Shown here piece by piece: positions 25,159-35,459 of a stretch of 64,000 bases of DNA (positions within the stretch are counted from its first letter, which is position 1; every line of letters begins with the position of its first letter). Where the stretch lies: contig NZ_WLZY01000006.1 of NCBI RefSeq assembly GCF_010122465.1, forward strand, positions 186,001 through 250,000, read 5' to 3'. Origin of the DNA: Phytoactinopolyspora mesophila. Lineage in GTDB: Bacteria > Actinomycetota > Actinomycetes > Jiangellales > Jiangellaceae. The translations under genes were made by a program, and so were the position numbers. Below the pieces are notes generated by a model. The model searched no databases. It saw only the letters and a program-made list of their open reading frames with translations, and was not told the origin of the DNA.

Positions 25159-26657
25159 CCACTCGTCTCGGGGCGATCTCGGGCGCGCTGGAGGCCGGAG
25201 CCGGCCGGTTTTTCGATCCGTCCACCACTGAAGCGCGGGCTGTGCTGGAACGGGCCGGCGCCCGGCTGGAACTCTCACTCGAGCACACGGTGGTCGCGCT
25301 CGCCGGATCCACCGGCAGCGGAAAGTCGTCACTGTTCAACGCGATCTGTGGCATGGACATCGCGCGGGTAGGCGTCCGCCGGCCCACGACGTCCTTGCCG
25401 TTGGCGTGTATCTGGGGCGCCGAGGGCGTTGACCCTCTTCTCGACTGGCTGGAGGTACCCGCCCTTAACCGGGTCTCAAGAGAGAGCGTCCTCGACTCAG
25501 GCGAGGACGACGCTCTGGACGGCTTGGTGCTCCTGGATCTGCCCGACCACGACTCCACGGAGAGCATGCACCGCGACACAGTCGATCGGCTGGTTGAGCT
25601 GGTCGACCTTTTCATCTGGGTGATGGACCCGCAGAAGTACGCCGACGCCGTGATCCACGAGCAGTATCTCCGGCCGCTGTCCGCGCACAGCGATGTGACG
25701 GTGGTTCTTCTCAACCAGGTCGATCGCTTGCCGGAGGCCGATGCCGAGGCATGCCTGAACGACCTTCGCCGGTTGCTCGACGAAGACGGGCTTGCCTCCG
25801 CGCCGTTGCTGCCGGTCTCCGCGGCCACTGGAGTCGGCCTGGACATCCTGACGGAACGGCTGCGGGTCGCGGTGCTCGAACGACAGGCGATTCGGAACCG
25901 GATCGAGGCCGACGCCCAGCGCATCGCCGCCCGTATGGAATCTGCACTCGGATCCACCTCACCCGGCGAGATCGGCGAGACGGAAACCGAGAGGCTGGTC
26001 GCGTCGTTGGGGGCTGCCGCCGGCATCGACGTCATGGCTGAGCAGGCCGGCGAGGCTTATCTGCGCAGGGGAAGCGCTGGTGTGCTGCCGGAGCCGCCGC
26101 CGGTGGATCGCCCTACGGTTGAGGCCGCCGTTCATGAGGTGGGCCGGGCGGCCATGGGCTCGCTGGCCGGCGGATGGGGCGGGTCCGTCCGGGCGCTCGC
26201 GGCGGAACAGGCCACAAAGGTGCCGGCCGCGCTACACGACACCTTGATGGCCGTCGACCTCTACCGCCCACCGAGCGGGCGGTGGCGCCTTTCCGGCGTG
26301 CTCGAGTGGCTCGCGCTGATCGCGGGTCTCTTCGGCGGGTTGTGGGCACTTCTGCTCGAGCTGGCTGCCCGGCTGGATCTCGCGTGGCTAAACGAGATCG
26401 ACTTGCCTGACCCCGACGTCGCCGGCAGCTCGTTGCCGTTGATCCTTTTGGTAGCCGGTGGGTTCGTCGGGCTCGTTCTGACAGCCGCGAGGTTCGGCGT
26501 GGCGCGGCGGGCGCGCCGGCAACGGACCGAGGAAGCCGAGCGGCTACTCCGCGACGTGGTGGCCGATGTAGCGGATGAGATGGTGATCAGCCCGCTTCGA
26601 GTCGAGATTGATCGATATCACACGTTTCGTGCAGCGCTGGCCGAGGCGAGCGAGTAG
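25155..26657 (+). CDS. YfjP/dynamin-like GTPase, membrane-anchored member
   Basis: 500 residues from the ATG at 25155, overlapping the previous stop. G1 is AGSTGSGKSSLFNA (about 49-62), G3 is DLPDHDS, and G4 is LNQVDRLPE (NQxD, closer to canonical than in its partner). A helical middle is followed by two membrane spans (about 380-405 and 432-455) and a basic cytosolic tail. As in other tandem bacterial dynamin-like pairs, one soluble and one membrane protein probably act together in membrane remodelling. No neighbouring division gene identifies the process. Confidence 0.78.
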   Translation: MTTRLGAISGALEAGAGRFFDPSTTEARAVLERAGARLELSLEHTVVALAGSTGSGKSSLFNAICGMDIARVGVRRPTTSLPLACIWGAEGVDPLLDWLEVPALNRVSRESVLDSGEDDALDGLVLLDLPDHDSTESMHRDTVDRLVELVDLFIWVMDPQKYADAVIHEQYLRPLSAHSDVTVVLLNQVDRLPEADAEACLNDLRRLLDEDGLASAPLLPVSAATGVGLDILTERLRVAVLERQAIRNRIEADAQRIAARMESALGSTSPGEIGETETERLVASLGAAAGIDVMAEQAGEAYLRRGSAGVLPEPPPVDRPTVEAAVHEVGRAAMGSLAGGWGGSVRALAAEQATKVPAALHDTLMAVDLYRPPSGRWRLSGVLEWLALIAGLFGGLWALLLELAARLDLAWLNEIDLPDPDVAGSSLPLILLVAGGFVGLVLTAARFGVARRARRQRTEEAERLLRDVVADVADEMVISPLRVEIDRYHTFRAALAEASE

Positions 26658-26670
26658 GTCGGCCCCCGAG

Positions 26671-26712
26671 TTGTCCACAGTCCAGCCGTTGAAGGACACG
26701 AAGTTGTCCACA
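26671..26712 (+). promoter_or_regulatory. Two DnaA boxes upstream of the SSB gene
   Basis: The exact 9-mer TTGTCCACA, the actinobacterial DnaA-box consensus, occurs at 26671-26679 and 26704-26712 in the same orientation, 33 bp apart (about three helical turns). Both lie in the intergenic region before an ssb gene, so DnaA-responsive control is likely. Confidence 0.7.
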
Positions 26713-26800
26713 TTCGCTGAGTGAGGCCTTCCGGGCCCGCGCCGTGGCGGGAAGTGTCGTAACCGTCATCTCGAACGGCTACGAGCACAGGAGGATCCAG

Positions 26801-27478
26801 ATGGCCGCTGCAACCTTGACCGTCACCGGGAACATCGCCACGAAGGTGGCGCGGGAGCGCAAGAAAGACACCGGCGAGCCGTGGGTGCATTTCCGTATCG
26901 CATGCAACGAGCGTCGCTACGACAGCCGGACCGGAACGTGGCTCGACGGTGAACCGTCGTTCTACACCGTTGTGTGCTGGCAGTCGCAATTGGCCAAGAA
27001 CGCCGACGCCTCGTTGAAGAAGGGGGATCCGGTCATCGTGCACGGCAAGGTCAAAGTCCGGGAGTGGCGCGACGACAACAACGTCCAGCGCTATACCACC
27101 GAGATCACCGCCACCTCTATCGGTCACGACCTGTTCCGTGGTGTCTCCGCGTTTCACAAGAACCTGCGTGCATCGCAGTCTTCGCCGGATGCCGAAGAGG
27201 TCAAGGAGAAGCTGTCCACCTATGTGGTGGACGCGAACGGAGTGGACCGGGCAAGTGGTGAGGTGGTGCCGGCGCTGGCGAGTACCGATGACAGCGAGTG
27301 GGCCGAGCGCAACGCCGCGGGGTGGGCAACGCCTGAGGCCGACGACGCGACGCTCGGAGCCGGCGTGAACTCTGCTGAGCCGGGCGCCGGCGCCGCGCCG
27401 CAGTCGGGCCCGGACGAGGAATCCGAGTCCGGCGACGACGAATCGGGAGAGCTGGCCGGGGTCGGACTGGCAGCCTGA
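26801..27478 (+). CDS. ssb: Single-stranded DNA-binding protein (paralogue)
   Basis: 225 residues from the ATG at 26801, with AGGAGG 7 bases upstream. An OB fold spans about residues 3-115: LTVTGNIATKVARERKKDTGEPWVHFRIACNERRYD, FYTVVCWQSQLAKNADASLKKGDPVIVHGKVKVREW. It binds single-stranded DNA during replication, repair or uptake. The C-terminal 110 residues are acidic and Gly/Ala-rich but lack the DDDxPF tip of the canonical replicative SSB. No rpsF/rpsR neighbours occur. It is therefore best seen as a second SSB. Two DnaA boxes precede it. Confidence 0.88.
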   Translation: MAAATLTVTGNIATKVARERKKDTGEPWVHFRIACNERRYDSRTGTWLDGEPSFYTVVCWQSQLAKNADASLKKGDPVIVHGKVKVREWRDDNNVQRYTTEITATSIGHDLFRGVSAFHKNLRASQSSPDAEEVKEKLSTYVVDANGVDRASGEVVPALASTDDSEWAERNAAGWATPEADDATLGAGVNSAEPGAGAAPQSGPDEESESGDDESGELAGVGLAA

Positions 27479-27679
27479 AGCAGCGCATCCATCGGCAGGA
27501 CATCATCGGGGTGGAACCAACGTTCGATGGCGATGGCGGTGCCCCGCTTCTCCGGCACCCGCTCGTCCGGAGGCCGCGCAGGTGGGCAGCATGTGAGCGC
27601 CCCGGTGACGCACTATTTGCGCGGCCTCTTACCTCCGATGATGGGATTACGCCGCCGAGGCCGTAGGCTGGACAGCGCT

Positions 27680-29356
<1,677 letters not shown>

Positions 29357-29370
29357 ACCGGTCCGCCGAC

Positions 29371-30249
29371 ATGCCTCGACACATCACCGAGGTCCCGTTG
29401 CGGTGGGCCGACATGGACGCGTACCGGCATGTCAACAACACCGCCTACCTGCGCTACCTCCAGGAGGCGCGGGTCGACATGCTGTTCGTGCATGCCGCGC
29501 AGCGGGGCGCGCCGGAGCTTGCCGCGGGCGTGGTGGTCAATCGGCACGAGATCGACTACCTTGCCCCGCTGAGGTTCCGGCTCGCGCCGCTGCGGGTCGA
29601 GACCTGGGTGCGCGAGGTGCGTAACGCCACGTTCACGCTTGGCTACGAGATCCTCGACGCGGACAGTGAGCACCGTCATGTCTATGCGCGGGCGACCACG
29701 GTCCTCGTCCCGTACCACCTGGCCACCAGCTCACCAAGGCGGGTGTCGGCTGACGAGCGGGCCGTCCTGGAAACGTATGTGGATGCCGACGGCGCCCGCC
29801 CGCGGGCCGGTGGGGCGGCGCGTCCGGCCCGCAGCGAGGTGGCCAAGACCCATGTGTACTCGTGTGCGGTGCGATTCGACGATCTCGACTCGTACGGTCA
29901 CGTCAACAATGTGCAGTTCGCGGAGTACATCCAGGAGGCGCGGATCGACTTCGTCGAGCACAGCTTCGCGGGCGGGGTGGCCAATCATGGGGGCTCGGTC
30001 GTGGCCGGACAGAGCATCGAATACCTGGCACCGGTGCCGTTTCGAATCGAGCCGCTCCAGGTGTACGTGTGGGTGAGCCGGATCGGCGCGTCGTCGTTCG
30101 ATCTGGCCTACGAGGTCGCCGACGAGCATCAGGTCTTCGCCCGCTGCGCCACGATGATCGTGGCGTACGACTTCGACGCGCATCGTTCGCGTCAGCTGAC
30201 ACCGACCGAGCAGGCCGGGCTCGAACCATTCCTGAAGGTAGGAACATGA
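29371..30249 (+). CDS. Acyl-CoA thioesterase with two hotdog domains
   Basis: 292 residues. Two 4HBT-type hotdog domains are fused. The first (about 5-130) has VPLRWADMDAYRHVNNTAYLRYLQEARVDML. The second (about 158-285) has CAVRFDDLDSYGHVNNVQFAEYIQEARIDFV. Each contains the D-x-x-GH/RHVNN catalytic pattern of FcoT/YbgC-like thioesterases. It hydrolyses an acyl-CoA of unknown chain length in the cytosol. The gene lies 14 bp after ettA and overlaps the next gene as ATGA. Confidence 0.88.
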   Translation: MPRHITEVPLRWADMDAYRHVNNTAYLRYLQEARVDMLFVHAAQRGAPELAAGVVVNRHEIDYLAPLRFRLAPLRVETWVREVRNATFTLGYEILDADSEHRHVYARATTVLVPYHLATSSPRRVSADERAVLETYVDADGARPRAGGAARPARSEVAKTHVYSCAVRFDDLDSYGHVNNVQFAEYIQEARIDFVEHSFAGGVANHGGSVVAGQSIEYLAPVPFRIEPLQVYVWVSRIGASSFDLAYEVADEHQVFARCATMIVAYDFDAHRSRQLTPTEQAGLEPFLKVGT

Positions 30250-30884
30250 CGTATCTGGCGCCCGCATATCCAGGAGCCACCGCGGACCTGGCGACGTTCG
30301 CTCAGCGGGTCGCCCGGTTCGAACCGGAAGCGGTGGCACGCATCGTCGCCTCCGGATCGGTAGCGGGATGCTTCGCCGAGACTCCGTTCGACGCGCTGGC
30401 GCTGCGCGCGGTAGCGCTGGCCGAACCGGCGGAGTTCGACATCGTCGTCGAAGCTTCGACACTGGCCGCGAAAGCGGTCGGCGCGGGCGGGAAGCTGGAG
30501 CTGCCGCCGGCGCTGCCCGCTCTGCGCTGGGCCAGTAGCCTTCCGCCGCGTTCTGGCTGGACCGAGATGGGCCGGCTGCCGCTGGCCGATGTCACCGCCA
30601 AGGTCGAGGAAGGCATCGCCGAGTTCCGCCGGCGCGCGCCCGAGGAAACCGGTGGCCGGGATCTGCGAGCCGGCCGCGCCGCCCTGGAAGGCCTGGCGGC
30701 CCAAGTATGGGATGTCGAGCTGGCCCACGGTGTACCGCTGCGGCTGGCGCACGCGTCGTCGTCGTACGGCTTTCTCAGCGGCCAAGGAGACGTCGTGCTG
30801 CGCTCCGTCGGCCCGTGGCAACGCCTGGACGCCCCCAACGGCACCGTGCTGGCCCGCGGCGGCCTCGCCCTGTTTGCGCTCTAA
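30246..30884 (+). CDS. Conserved hypothetical protein following the thioesterase
   Basis: 212 residues from the ATG at 30246, overlapping the thioesterase stop. The sequence is Ala/Leu-rich and soluble, with no signal or membrane span. Patterns such as GCFAETPFDALALRAVALAEPAEFDIVV and WDVELAHGVPLRLAHASSSYGFLSGQGDVVLRSVGPWQRLDAPNGTVL point to an alpha/beta protein conserved in actinobacteria beside EttA and thioesterase genes. No catalytic motif is apparent and no function can be given. Translational coupling suggests a shared pathway with the thioesterase. Confidence 0.7.
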   Translation: MTYLAPAYPGATADLATFAQRVARFEPEAVARIVASGSVAGCFAETPFDALALRAVALAEPAEFDIVVEASTLAAKAVGAGGKLELPPALPALRWASSLPPRSGWTEMGRLPLADVTAKVEEGIAEFRRRAPEETGGRDLRAGRAALEGLAAQVWDVELAHGVPLRLAHASSSYGFLSGQGDVVLRSVGPWQRLDAPNGTVLARGGLALFAL

Positions 30885-30954
30885 GCTCGCTCGACAAGCT
30901 AAGGCCCAAACCGCCGCCCACCGTGCTTTCACACGTGGAGGTGCCCCAACACGA

Positions 30955-31070
30955 GGCTCCGGCGGATGGAATCTCTCCATGGTGTGGTGGGCATCAGCGA
31001 GGGAGGTCGATGGCGAAGCCTCTCCCCGACCGAGTCTGCTGGGCGAGGAGAGATTCCATCCGCCGGAGCC
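30955..31070. repeat. 24-bp perfect inverted repeat between convergent genes
   Basis: Perfect 24-bp arms (30955-30978 and 31047-31070) flank a 68-bp loop that itself contains the complementary pair GGTCG/CGACC. The element lies between the hypothetical gene and the convergent GH13 gene. It could act as a bidirectional terminator, although it lacks T-tails, or be a small non-autonomous mobile repeat. I did not find a second copy in the window. Confidence 0.7.
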
Positions 31071-31079
31071 GTTAAGGCG

Positions 31080-32723
31080 CTACACGGCTAGCCAGGCGGT
31101 AGTGTCCGCCGGTAGCCGGCCGTCGTCGGTGAGCGGCCCGCTGGCCAGGAGCACGTCGCGGTGTTCCGGCAGGGTGACCGGCTCGGCGCTGAGGTTGACC
31201 ACGCAGGCGAATCCAGGCTCGCGGCTGAAAGCGAGAACATCAGCGCCGCGATCCGCCCACGTCATCTCCGCCGACTGGAAAGCCTCGTGCTGGCGGCGCA
31301 GGCGCAGAGCCGCGCGGTAGACCTCGAGCATCGAGTTCTGATCGCCGGTTTGCGCCTCGACCGACATCTGGCCCCATCCGCTCGGCTGGGGTAGCCAGGA
31401 GCCATTGGAGCCGAAGCCGTACGACGTGCCCGCCGTGCTCCACGGCAACGGGACCCGGCAGCCGTCCCGGCCGCGCTCGGTGTGTTCCGACCGCTCCCAG
31501 ACCGGATCCTGCAGAGCCTCTTCGGGAAGGTCGAGCACCTCGGGCAGGCCTAGCTCCTGGCCCTGGTAGATGTAGGCGCCGCCGGGCAGGGCCAGCATGA
31601 GCAATGCCGCGGCCCGGGCACGCTGCCGGCCGAGTTGCTCGTCGAACACCCGCTCGGCGGGGCGTTCCCGGACGGTGCCGCCCGTGGTGTCGATCCGGCC
31701 GTACCGGGTGACGACGCGTTCGACGTCGTGGTTTTCCAGCACCCACGTCGCCGGGGCGCCGACCGAGCCGAGCACGGTTATCGACTGCTCGATCGACTGT
31801 CGCAGATCCGACGCCGACCACGCTGCCTTGAGGTAGTCGAAGTTGAACGCGCTGTGCAGCTCGTCGTCGCGGAGGTAGCGGGCCAGCCGCTCGGGGGGCT
31901 CCACCCATGCTTCGGCGACGAACAGGCGCGGGGGATCGTAGGAGTCAGCCACCTCGCGCCAGCCACGATAGATCTCGTGGACGCCGTCCCGGTCGAAGAA
32001 CGGGTGATCGGCGATCTTGGGAGAGTCCAGCAGATTCGACTCGTCGTACGGCAGGTCAGGCGCGTCCAGATCCTTCACCATGCCATGTGCGACGTCGATC
32101 CGGAATCCGTCGACTCCGAGGTCGAACCAGAATCGGAGCACATCGAGGAACTCGGCATGTACTTCTGGGTTGCTCCAGTCGAGGTCCGGCTGGCTGACGT
32201 CGAAGATGTGGAAGTACCACTGGCCCGGTGAACCATCGGGTTCGGTGATACGTTCCCACGCGGGGCCGCCGAACACGCTTCGCCAGTTGTTGGGCGGCTG
32301 GTCGCCGTCGGGGCCGAGGCCGTCCCGGAAGATGTAGCGCGCGCGTTCGGGTGAGCCCGGCGGCGCCTGGAGCGCGGCCTGGAACCACTCGTGCTCGGAG
32401 GAGCTGTGGTTCGGCACGATGTCGAGGATGATCTTCAGATCCAGTGCATGCGCCTCGCCGATCAGCTCTTTCGCCTGCGCGAGATCACCGAAGAGTGGAT
32501 CGATGTCGCGATAGTCGGCGACGTCGTACCCGCCGTCGTTCAGCGGGGACGGATACCAAGGATTGATCCAGAGTGCGTCGATGCCGAGATCACGCAGATA
32601 CGGCAGCTTCTGGCGCAGGCCGGCGATATCTCCCTCGCCGTCTGCGTTGCCGTCGGCGAACGACCGGATGTAAACCTGATAGATGGTGGCGCTGCGCCAC
32701 CAGTCGGTGCGAGATGCTGTCAC
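31080..32723 (-). CDS. Alpha-glucosidase, GH13 family
   Basis: 547 residues; GTG start at 32723. It hydrolyses alpha-1,4 or alpha-1,6-linked glucosides in the cytosol (no signal peptide). GH13 conserved regions are I DIVPNHSS, II GFRIDVAHG (nucleophile Asp near residue 200), III FVAEAWV (acid/base Glu) and IV ENHDVERV (stabilising Asp). WWRSATIYQVYIRSFADGNADGEGDIAGLR is the oligo-1,6-glucosidase/AglA subfamily start. It is separated from the glycan operon by several unrelated genes, with no linked sugar transporter. Confidence 0.92.
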   Translation of the reverse strand: MTASRTDWWRSATIYQVYIRSFADGNADGEGDIAGLRQKLPYLRDLGIDALWINPWYPSPLNDGGYDVADYRDIDPLFGDLAQAKELIGEAHALDLKIILDIVPNHSSSEHEWFQAALQAPPGSPERARYIFRDGLGPDGDQPPNNWRSVFGGPAWERITEPDGSPGQWYFHIFDVSQPDLDWSNPEVHAEFLDVLRFWFDLGVDGFRIDVAHGMVKDLDAPDLPYDESNLLDSPKIADHPFFDRDGVHEIYRGWREVADSYDPPRLFVAEAWVEPPERLARYLRDDELHSAFNFDYLKAAWSASDLRQSIEQSITVLGSVGAPATWVLENHDVERVVTRYGRIDTTGGTVRERPAERVFDEQLGRQRARAAALLMLALPGGAYIYQGQELGLPEVLDLPEEALQDPVWERSEHTERGRDGCRVPLPWSTAGTSYGFGSNGSWLPQPSGWGQMSVEAQTGDQNSMLEVYRAALRLRRQHEAFQSAEMTWADRGADVLAFSREPGFACVVNLSAEPVTLPEHRDVLLASGPLTDDGRLPADTTAWLAV

Positions 32724-32806
32724 GAGCGGCCAGCCTATGACGGCTCGGTGATTTCGGCGAAAGCGGAGCTCGTGTGTGGTGAATCACATGCCCGCGTGGG
32801 TAAGAC

Positions 32807-32841
32807 GATCACATGGACATGATCGAAGGGGAGATGTGATC
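32807..32841 (+). promoter_or_regulatory. Inverted repeat spanning the ribosome site of the DinB gene
   Basis: Perfect 8-bp arms GATCACAT (32807-32814) and ATGTGATC (32834-32841) flank GGACATGATCGAAGGGGAG. The Shine-Dalgarno GGGGAG is in the loop and the right arm ends 2 bases before the ATG, so it could be a repressor operator or an RNA hairpin affecting translation. Confidence 0.4.
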
Positions 32842-32843
32842 AG

Positions 32844-33362
32844 ATGCGAAGCGTTGAGCTGCTGAGCGACGCGTTCGACAGGATCCGAACCGGAACACAT
32901 GACGTCGTCGCCGACCTGACTCCGGACCAACTGGCGGCCCGGCTGGATAATCGCGCCAACTCGATCGCCTGGCTGATCTGGCATCTCACCCGGGTGCAGG
33001 ACGACCACGTGGCTGACGCCGCCGGCACCGAGCAGGCCTGGACGGCCGAGGGTTGGTCCGATCGGTTCGAGCTGCCGTTCGACCGGTCGGCCACCGGGTA
33101 CGGCCACAGCAGCCGCGACGTCGCGCAGGTGCAGGTGAAGTCCGGTGAGCTGCTGGCGGAGTACTACGACGCGGTCCACGACCGGACGCTTCGGTTCCTC
33201 GAGGGCCTTCACGACCGTGACCTGGATCGCATCGTCGACGAGTCGTGGGAGCCGCCGGTGTCGCTCGGTGTGCGGCTGGTGAGCATCGTGGACGACAGCG
33301 CCCAGCACATCGGCCAGGCGGCGTTCATCCGTGGCGTTTTGCAACGGCGTAAGCAGCGCTGA
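32844..33362 (+). CDS. DinB-family / DUF664 protein
   Basis: 172 residues. The protein is a four-helix bundle of the DinB-like/mycothiol-dependent transferase group: LLSDAFDRIRTGTHDVVADLTPDQLAARLDNRANSIAWLIWHLTRVQDDHVADAAG. The metal histidines expected in the family are in WHLTRVQDDH and in the C-terminal DSAQHIGQAAFIRG. In actinobacteria such proteins are often thiol transferases using mycothiol, or are metal-binding proteins of unknown role. Specific function is not inferable. Confidence 0.8.
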   Translation: MRSVELLSDAFDRIRTGTHDVVADLTPDQLAARLDNRANSIAWLIWHLTRVQDDHVADAAGTEQAWTAEGWSDRFELPFDRSATGYGHSSRDVAQVQVKSGELLAEYYDAVHDRTLRFLEGLHDRDLDRIVDESWEPPVSLGVRLVSIVDDSAQHIGQAAFIRGVLQRRKQR

Positions 33363-33400
33363 CGTCGGCGCTCGCCGCACCAGGTCGAGCTGGCGGCGTG

Positions 33401-33790
33401 TTATTCCTCGAAGGTGTTGACCAGAGAGTGAGCTGCCCGTTCGAGGTAGTCCCACAGCATCTCGTGGTACACCGGCGGTAGTTCGATCTCGTCCACGGCG
33501 ACCTTCATGTGTTTCAGCCACCTGTCCCGAGCCGCCGGGTTGACCTTGAACGGCGCGTGGCGCATCCGCAGCCTGGGGTGTCCACGCTGATCCGAATACG
33601 TGGTGGGGCCGCCCCAGTACTGTTCGAGGAACATCAGCAGCCGTTCTTCGGCCGGACCGAGGTCTTGCTCAGGGTAGAGAGCCCGCAGCTCTGGATCCTC
33701 CGCCACTCCTTCGTAGAAGCGGCGCACTAGCCGCACGAAGGTGTCATGTCCGCCGATGGCTTCGTAGAAGTTGTCTACACGCGTGGTCAC
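33401..33790 (-). CDS. glbO: Group II truncated hemoglobin (HbO type)
   Basis: 129 residues from the GTG at 33790. It binds heme and O2 in the cytosol, associated with respiration and oxidative or nitrosative protection. The HbO pattern is clear: [79 protein letters not shown], with the proximal His in RMRHAPF and the conserved Trp at the G8 position (RDRWLKH). The frame is open upstream, but the extra Arg-rich residues are not family-like. Confidence 0.93.
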   Translation of the reverse strand: MTTRVDNFYEAIGGHDTFVRLVRRFYEGVAEDPELRALYPEQDLGPAEERLLMFLEQYWGGPTTYSDQRGHPRLRMRHAPFKVNPAARDRWLKHMKVAVDEIELPPVYHEMLWDYLERAAHSLVNTFEE

Positions 33791-33897
33791 ATCACCATTG
33801 TCGCAAGCCCGCCGTCGCCGCTGCCACAACGGAGGGGCAGGATGGGAGATGTTCGATCGTGTATGGACCCCATGTTCACTCTGGAAAGGACCCTCGT

Positions 33898-34323
33898 ATG
33901 GCTACCACTCGTACCGCCAGCACGCGCTGGGAAGGCACTCTGTTCGAAGGCTCGGGGCGGGTGACCCTCGAGTCGTCGGGTCTGGGCACGTACGACGTGT
34001 CGTGGCCGGCCCGTGCGGAGCAGCCGGACGGCAAGACGTCCCCTGAGGAGCTCATCGCCGCCGCGCATTCGTCGTGCTTCTCGATGGCGTTGTCCAACGG
34101 CCTGGCGAAGGCTGGCACCCCGGCCACGTCGCTCGACACGAGTGCTGACGTCACGTTCCAGCCCGGTGAAGGCATCACCGGGATCAAGCTGAGCGTACGC
34201 GGCGTGGTTCCCGGTATGTCTGCTGAAGACTTCGTGGCGGCGGCCGAGGCGGCCAAGGACGGCTGCCCGGTGAGCCAGGCGCTGACCGGCACCACGATCA
34301 CCGTGGACGCGGCGCTCGCCTGA
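33898..34323 (+). CDS. OsmC/Ohr family peroxiredoxin
   Basis: 141 residues from the ATG at 33898, with GGAAAGGA upstream. This is a cysteine-based thiol peroxidase of the OsmC fold that reduces organic hydroperoxides. The two catalytic cysteines are in [15 protein letters not shown] (about residue 60) and [12 protein letters not shown] (about 124), and the family arginine/glutamate environment ([13 protein letters not shown]) is preserved. It follows OsmC spacing rather than Ohr. No OhrR-like regulator is adjacent. Confidence 0.9.
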   Translation: MATTRTASTRWEGTLFEGSGRVTLESSGLGTYDVSWPARAEQPDGKTSPEELIAAAHSSCFSMALSNGLAKAGTPATSLDTSADVTFQPGEGITGIKLSVRGVVPGMSAEDFVAAAEAAKDGCPVSQALTGTTITVDAALA

Positions 34324-34343
34324 TAGCCGGGGCCGCGTTCAGC

Positions 34344-35459
34344 TCACACCTCCGGCGCCGGGGGGCGCTCGGCCTTTTGCTGTTGTTCGTCCGGCGTATC
34401 GGCCGTGGGCGTGAGTTCTTCCTCGCCGTCTGAGCCGGCGGCCGCCGGCGGCTGCTCGGTCGTGGCAGCCGCCGGGCCCGACGCTGGTGGGGCGGGCGTC
34501 AGGGGTGTCTCGTCCTGCGGGCCGCCGTCTTGGCGCAGCCACAGGGTGCGTTGCGGGAACGGAATCTCGATTCCTTCGGCATCGAAGCGTCGTTTGATCC
34601 GTTCCCGCAGTTCACGGGCTACCTTCCACTGCTCCAGTGGCCTAGTCTGGACCACCAGCCGGATGTCGACGCTGTCGGTGTTGAGCGCCTCGACGCCCCA
34701 GACCTCCGGCTCCTCGAGGATGAGATCGCTCCAGACCTCCTCGGCCGCCATCTCGTTGCTGACCTCCTCGAGCAGGCGCCGGACGACGGCCGTGTCGGAG
34801 TCGTAGGCGACACCGACGTCGATCACCGCCCGGGCCCAGTCCTGGCTCGAATTGCCGATCCGCATCACCTCGCCGTTGCGGACGTACCAGACGGTGCCGT
34901 CCACCGCACGCAGACGGGTGACCCGCAGGCTCACCGACTCGACGACGCCGGCGGCCTCGCCCATGTCGATGACGTCACCGACGCCGTACTGGTCCTCGAT
35001 CAGCATCGCGATGCCGGCCAGGAAGTCCTTGACGAGGTTCTGGGCGCCGAAGCCGAGAGCAACCCCGGCGATACCCGCGGAGGCGAGCAGTGGCCCGATC
35101 GGGTAGCCCAGGATCTCCAGCGTCATGACGATCGCGACGGTGGCGACGAGCGCGGTGCTGACGCTCTTGCCCAGCGAGCCCAGCGTCTGTACGCGCTGCA
35201 CCCGGCGATCCGAGTAGACGCCGGCGCCCCCGAGCACGACGCGGGCCGCGGTCTTCGAACCGAGAACCCGGGTACGCGGCTCCTTCTCGACCGAACGGTC
35301 GACCAGCCGCCTGATGAGTTTGTGTAGCAGGTAACGGATGACGAGGGCGATCAGGACGAGCGCGGCGATGTGTATGGGCCGGTCCAGCAGCACATCAGCC
35401 CACCAGTCGCTGGTGAAGCGTTCGAGGTCGTCGTTCTGGGTCTGGATGAATACAGTCAT
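34344..35459 (-). CDS. Mechanosensitive ion channel, MscS family
   Basis: 371 residues; GTG/ATG start at 35459 overlaps the prolyl oligopeptidase stop. A small-conductance channel opens under membrane tension to release solutes. Membrane helices lie at about residues 30-50, 97-117 and a third, pore-lining, helix, GYPIGPLLASAGIAGVALGFGAQNLVKDFLAGIAMLIEDQYGVGDVI pattern (TM3 glycine/alanine spacing). A cytosolic beta domain follows with the MscS_2 motif, and the final 60 residues are Pro/Ala/Glu-rich and disordered. Confidence 0.9.
   Translation of the reverse strand: MTVFIQTQNDDLERFTSDWWADVLLDRPIHIAALVLIALVIRYLLHKLIRRLVDRSVEKEPRTRVLGSKTAARVVLGGAGVYSDRRVQRVQTLGSLGKSVSTALVATVAIVMTLEILGYPIGPLLASAGIAGVALGFGAQNLVKDFLAGIAMLIEDQYGVGDVIDMGEAAGVVESVSLRVTRLRAVDGTVWYVRNGEVMRIGNSSQDWARAVIDVGVAYDSDTAVVRRLLEEVSNEMAAEEVWSDLILEEPEVWGVEALNTDSVDIRLVVQTRPLEQWKVARELRERIKRRFDAEGIEIPFPQRTLWLRQDGGPQDETPLTPAPPASGPAAATTEQPPAAAGSDGEEELTPTADTPDEQQQKAERPPAPEV

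Noticed and set aside
26658-26800. Replication origin near the DnaA boxes
   Set aside because: Only two boxes are present, and no dnaA, dnaN, gyrB or AT-rich unwinding region lies near. Regulation of ssb explains them better.
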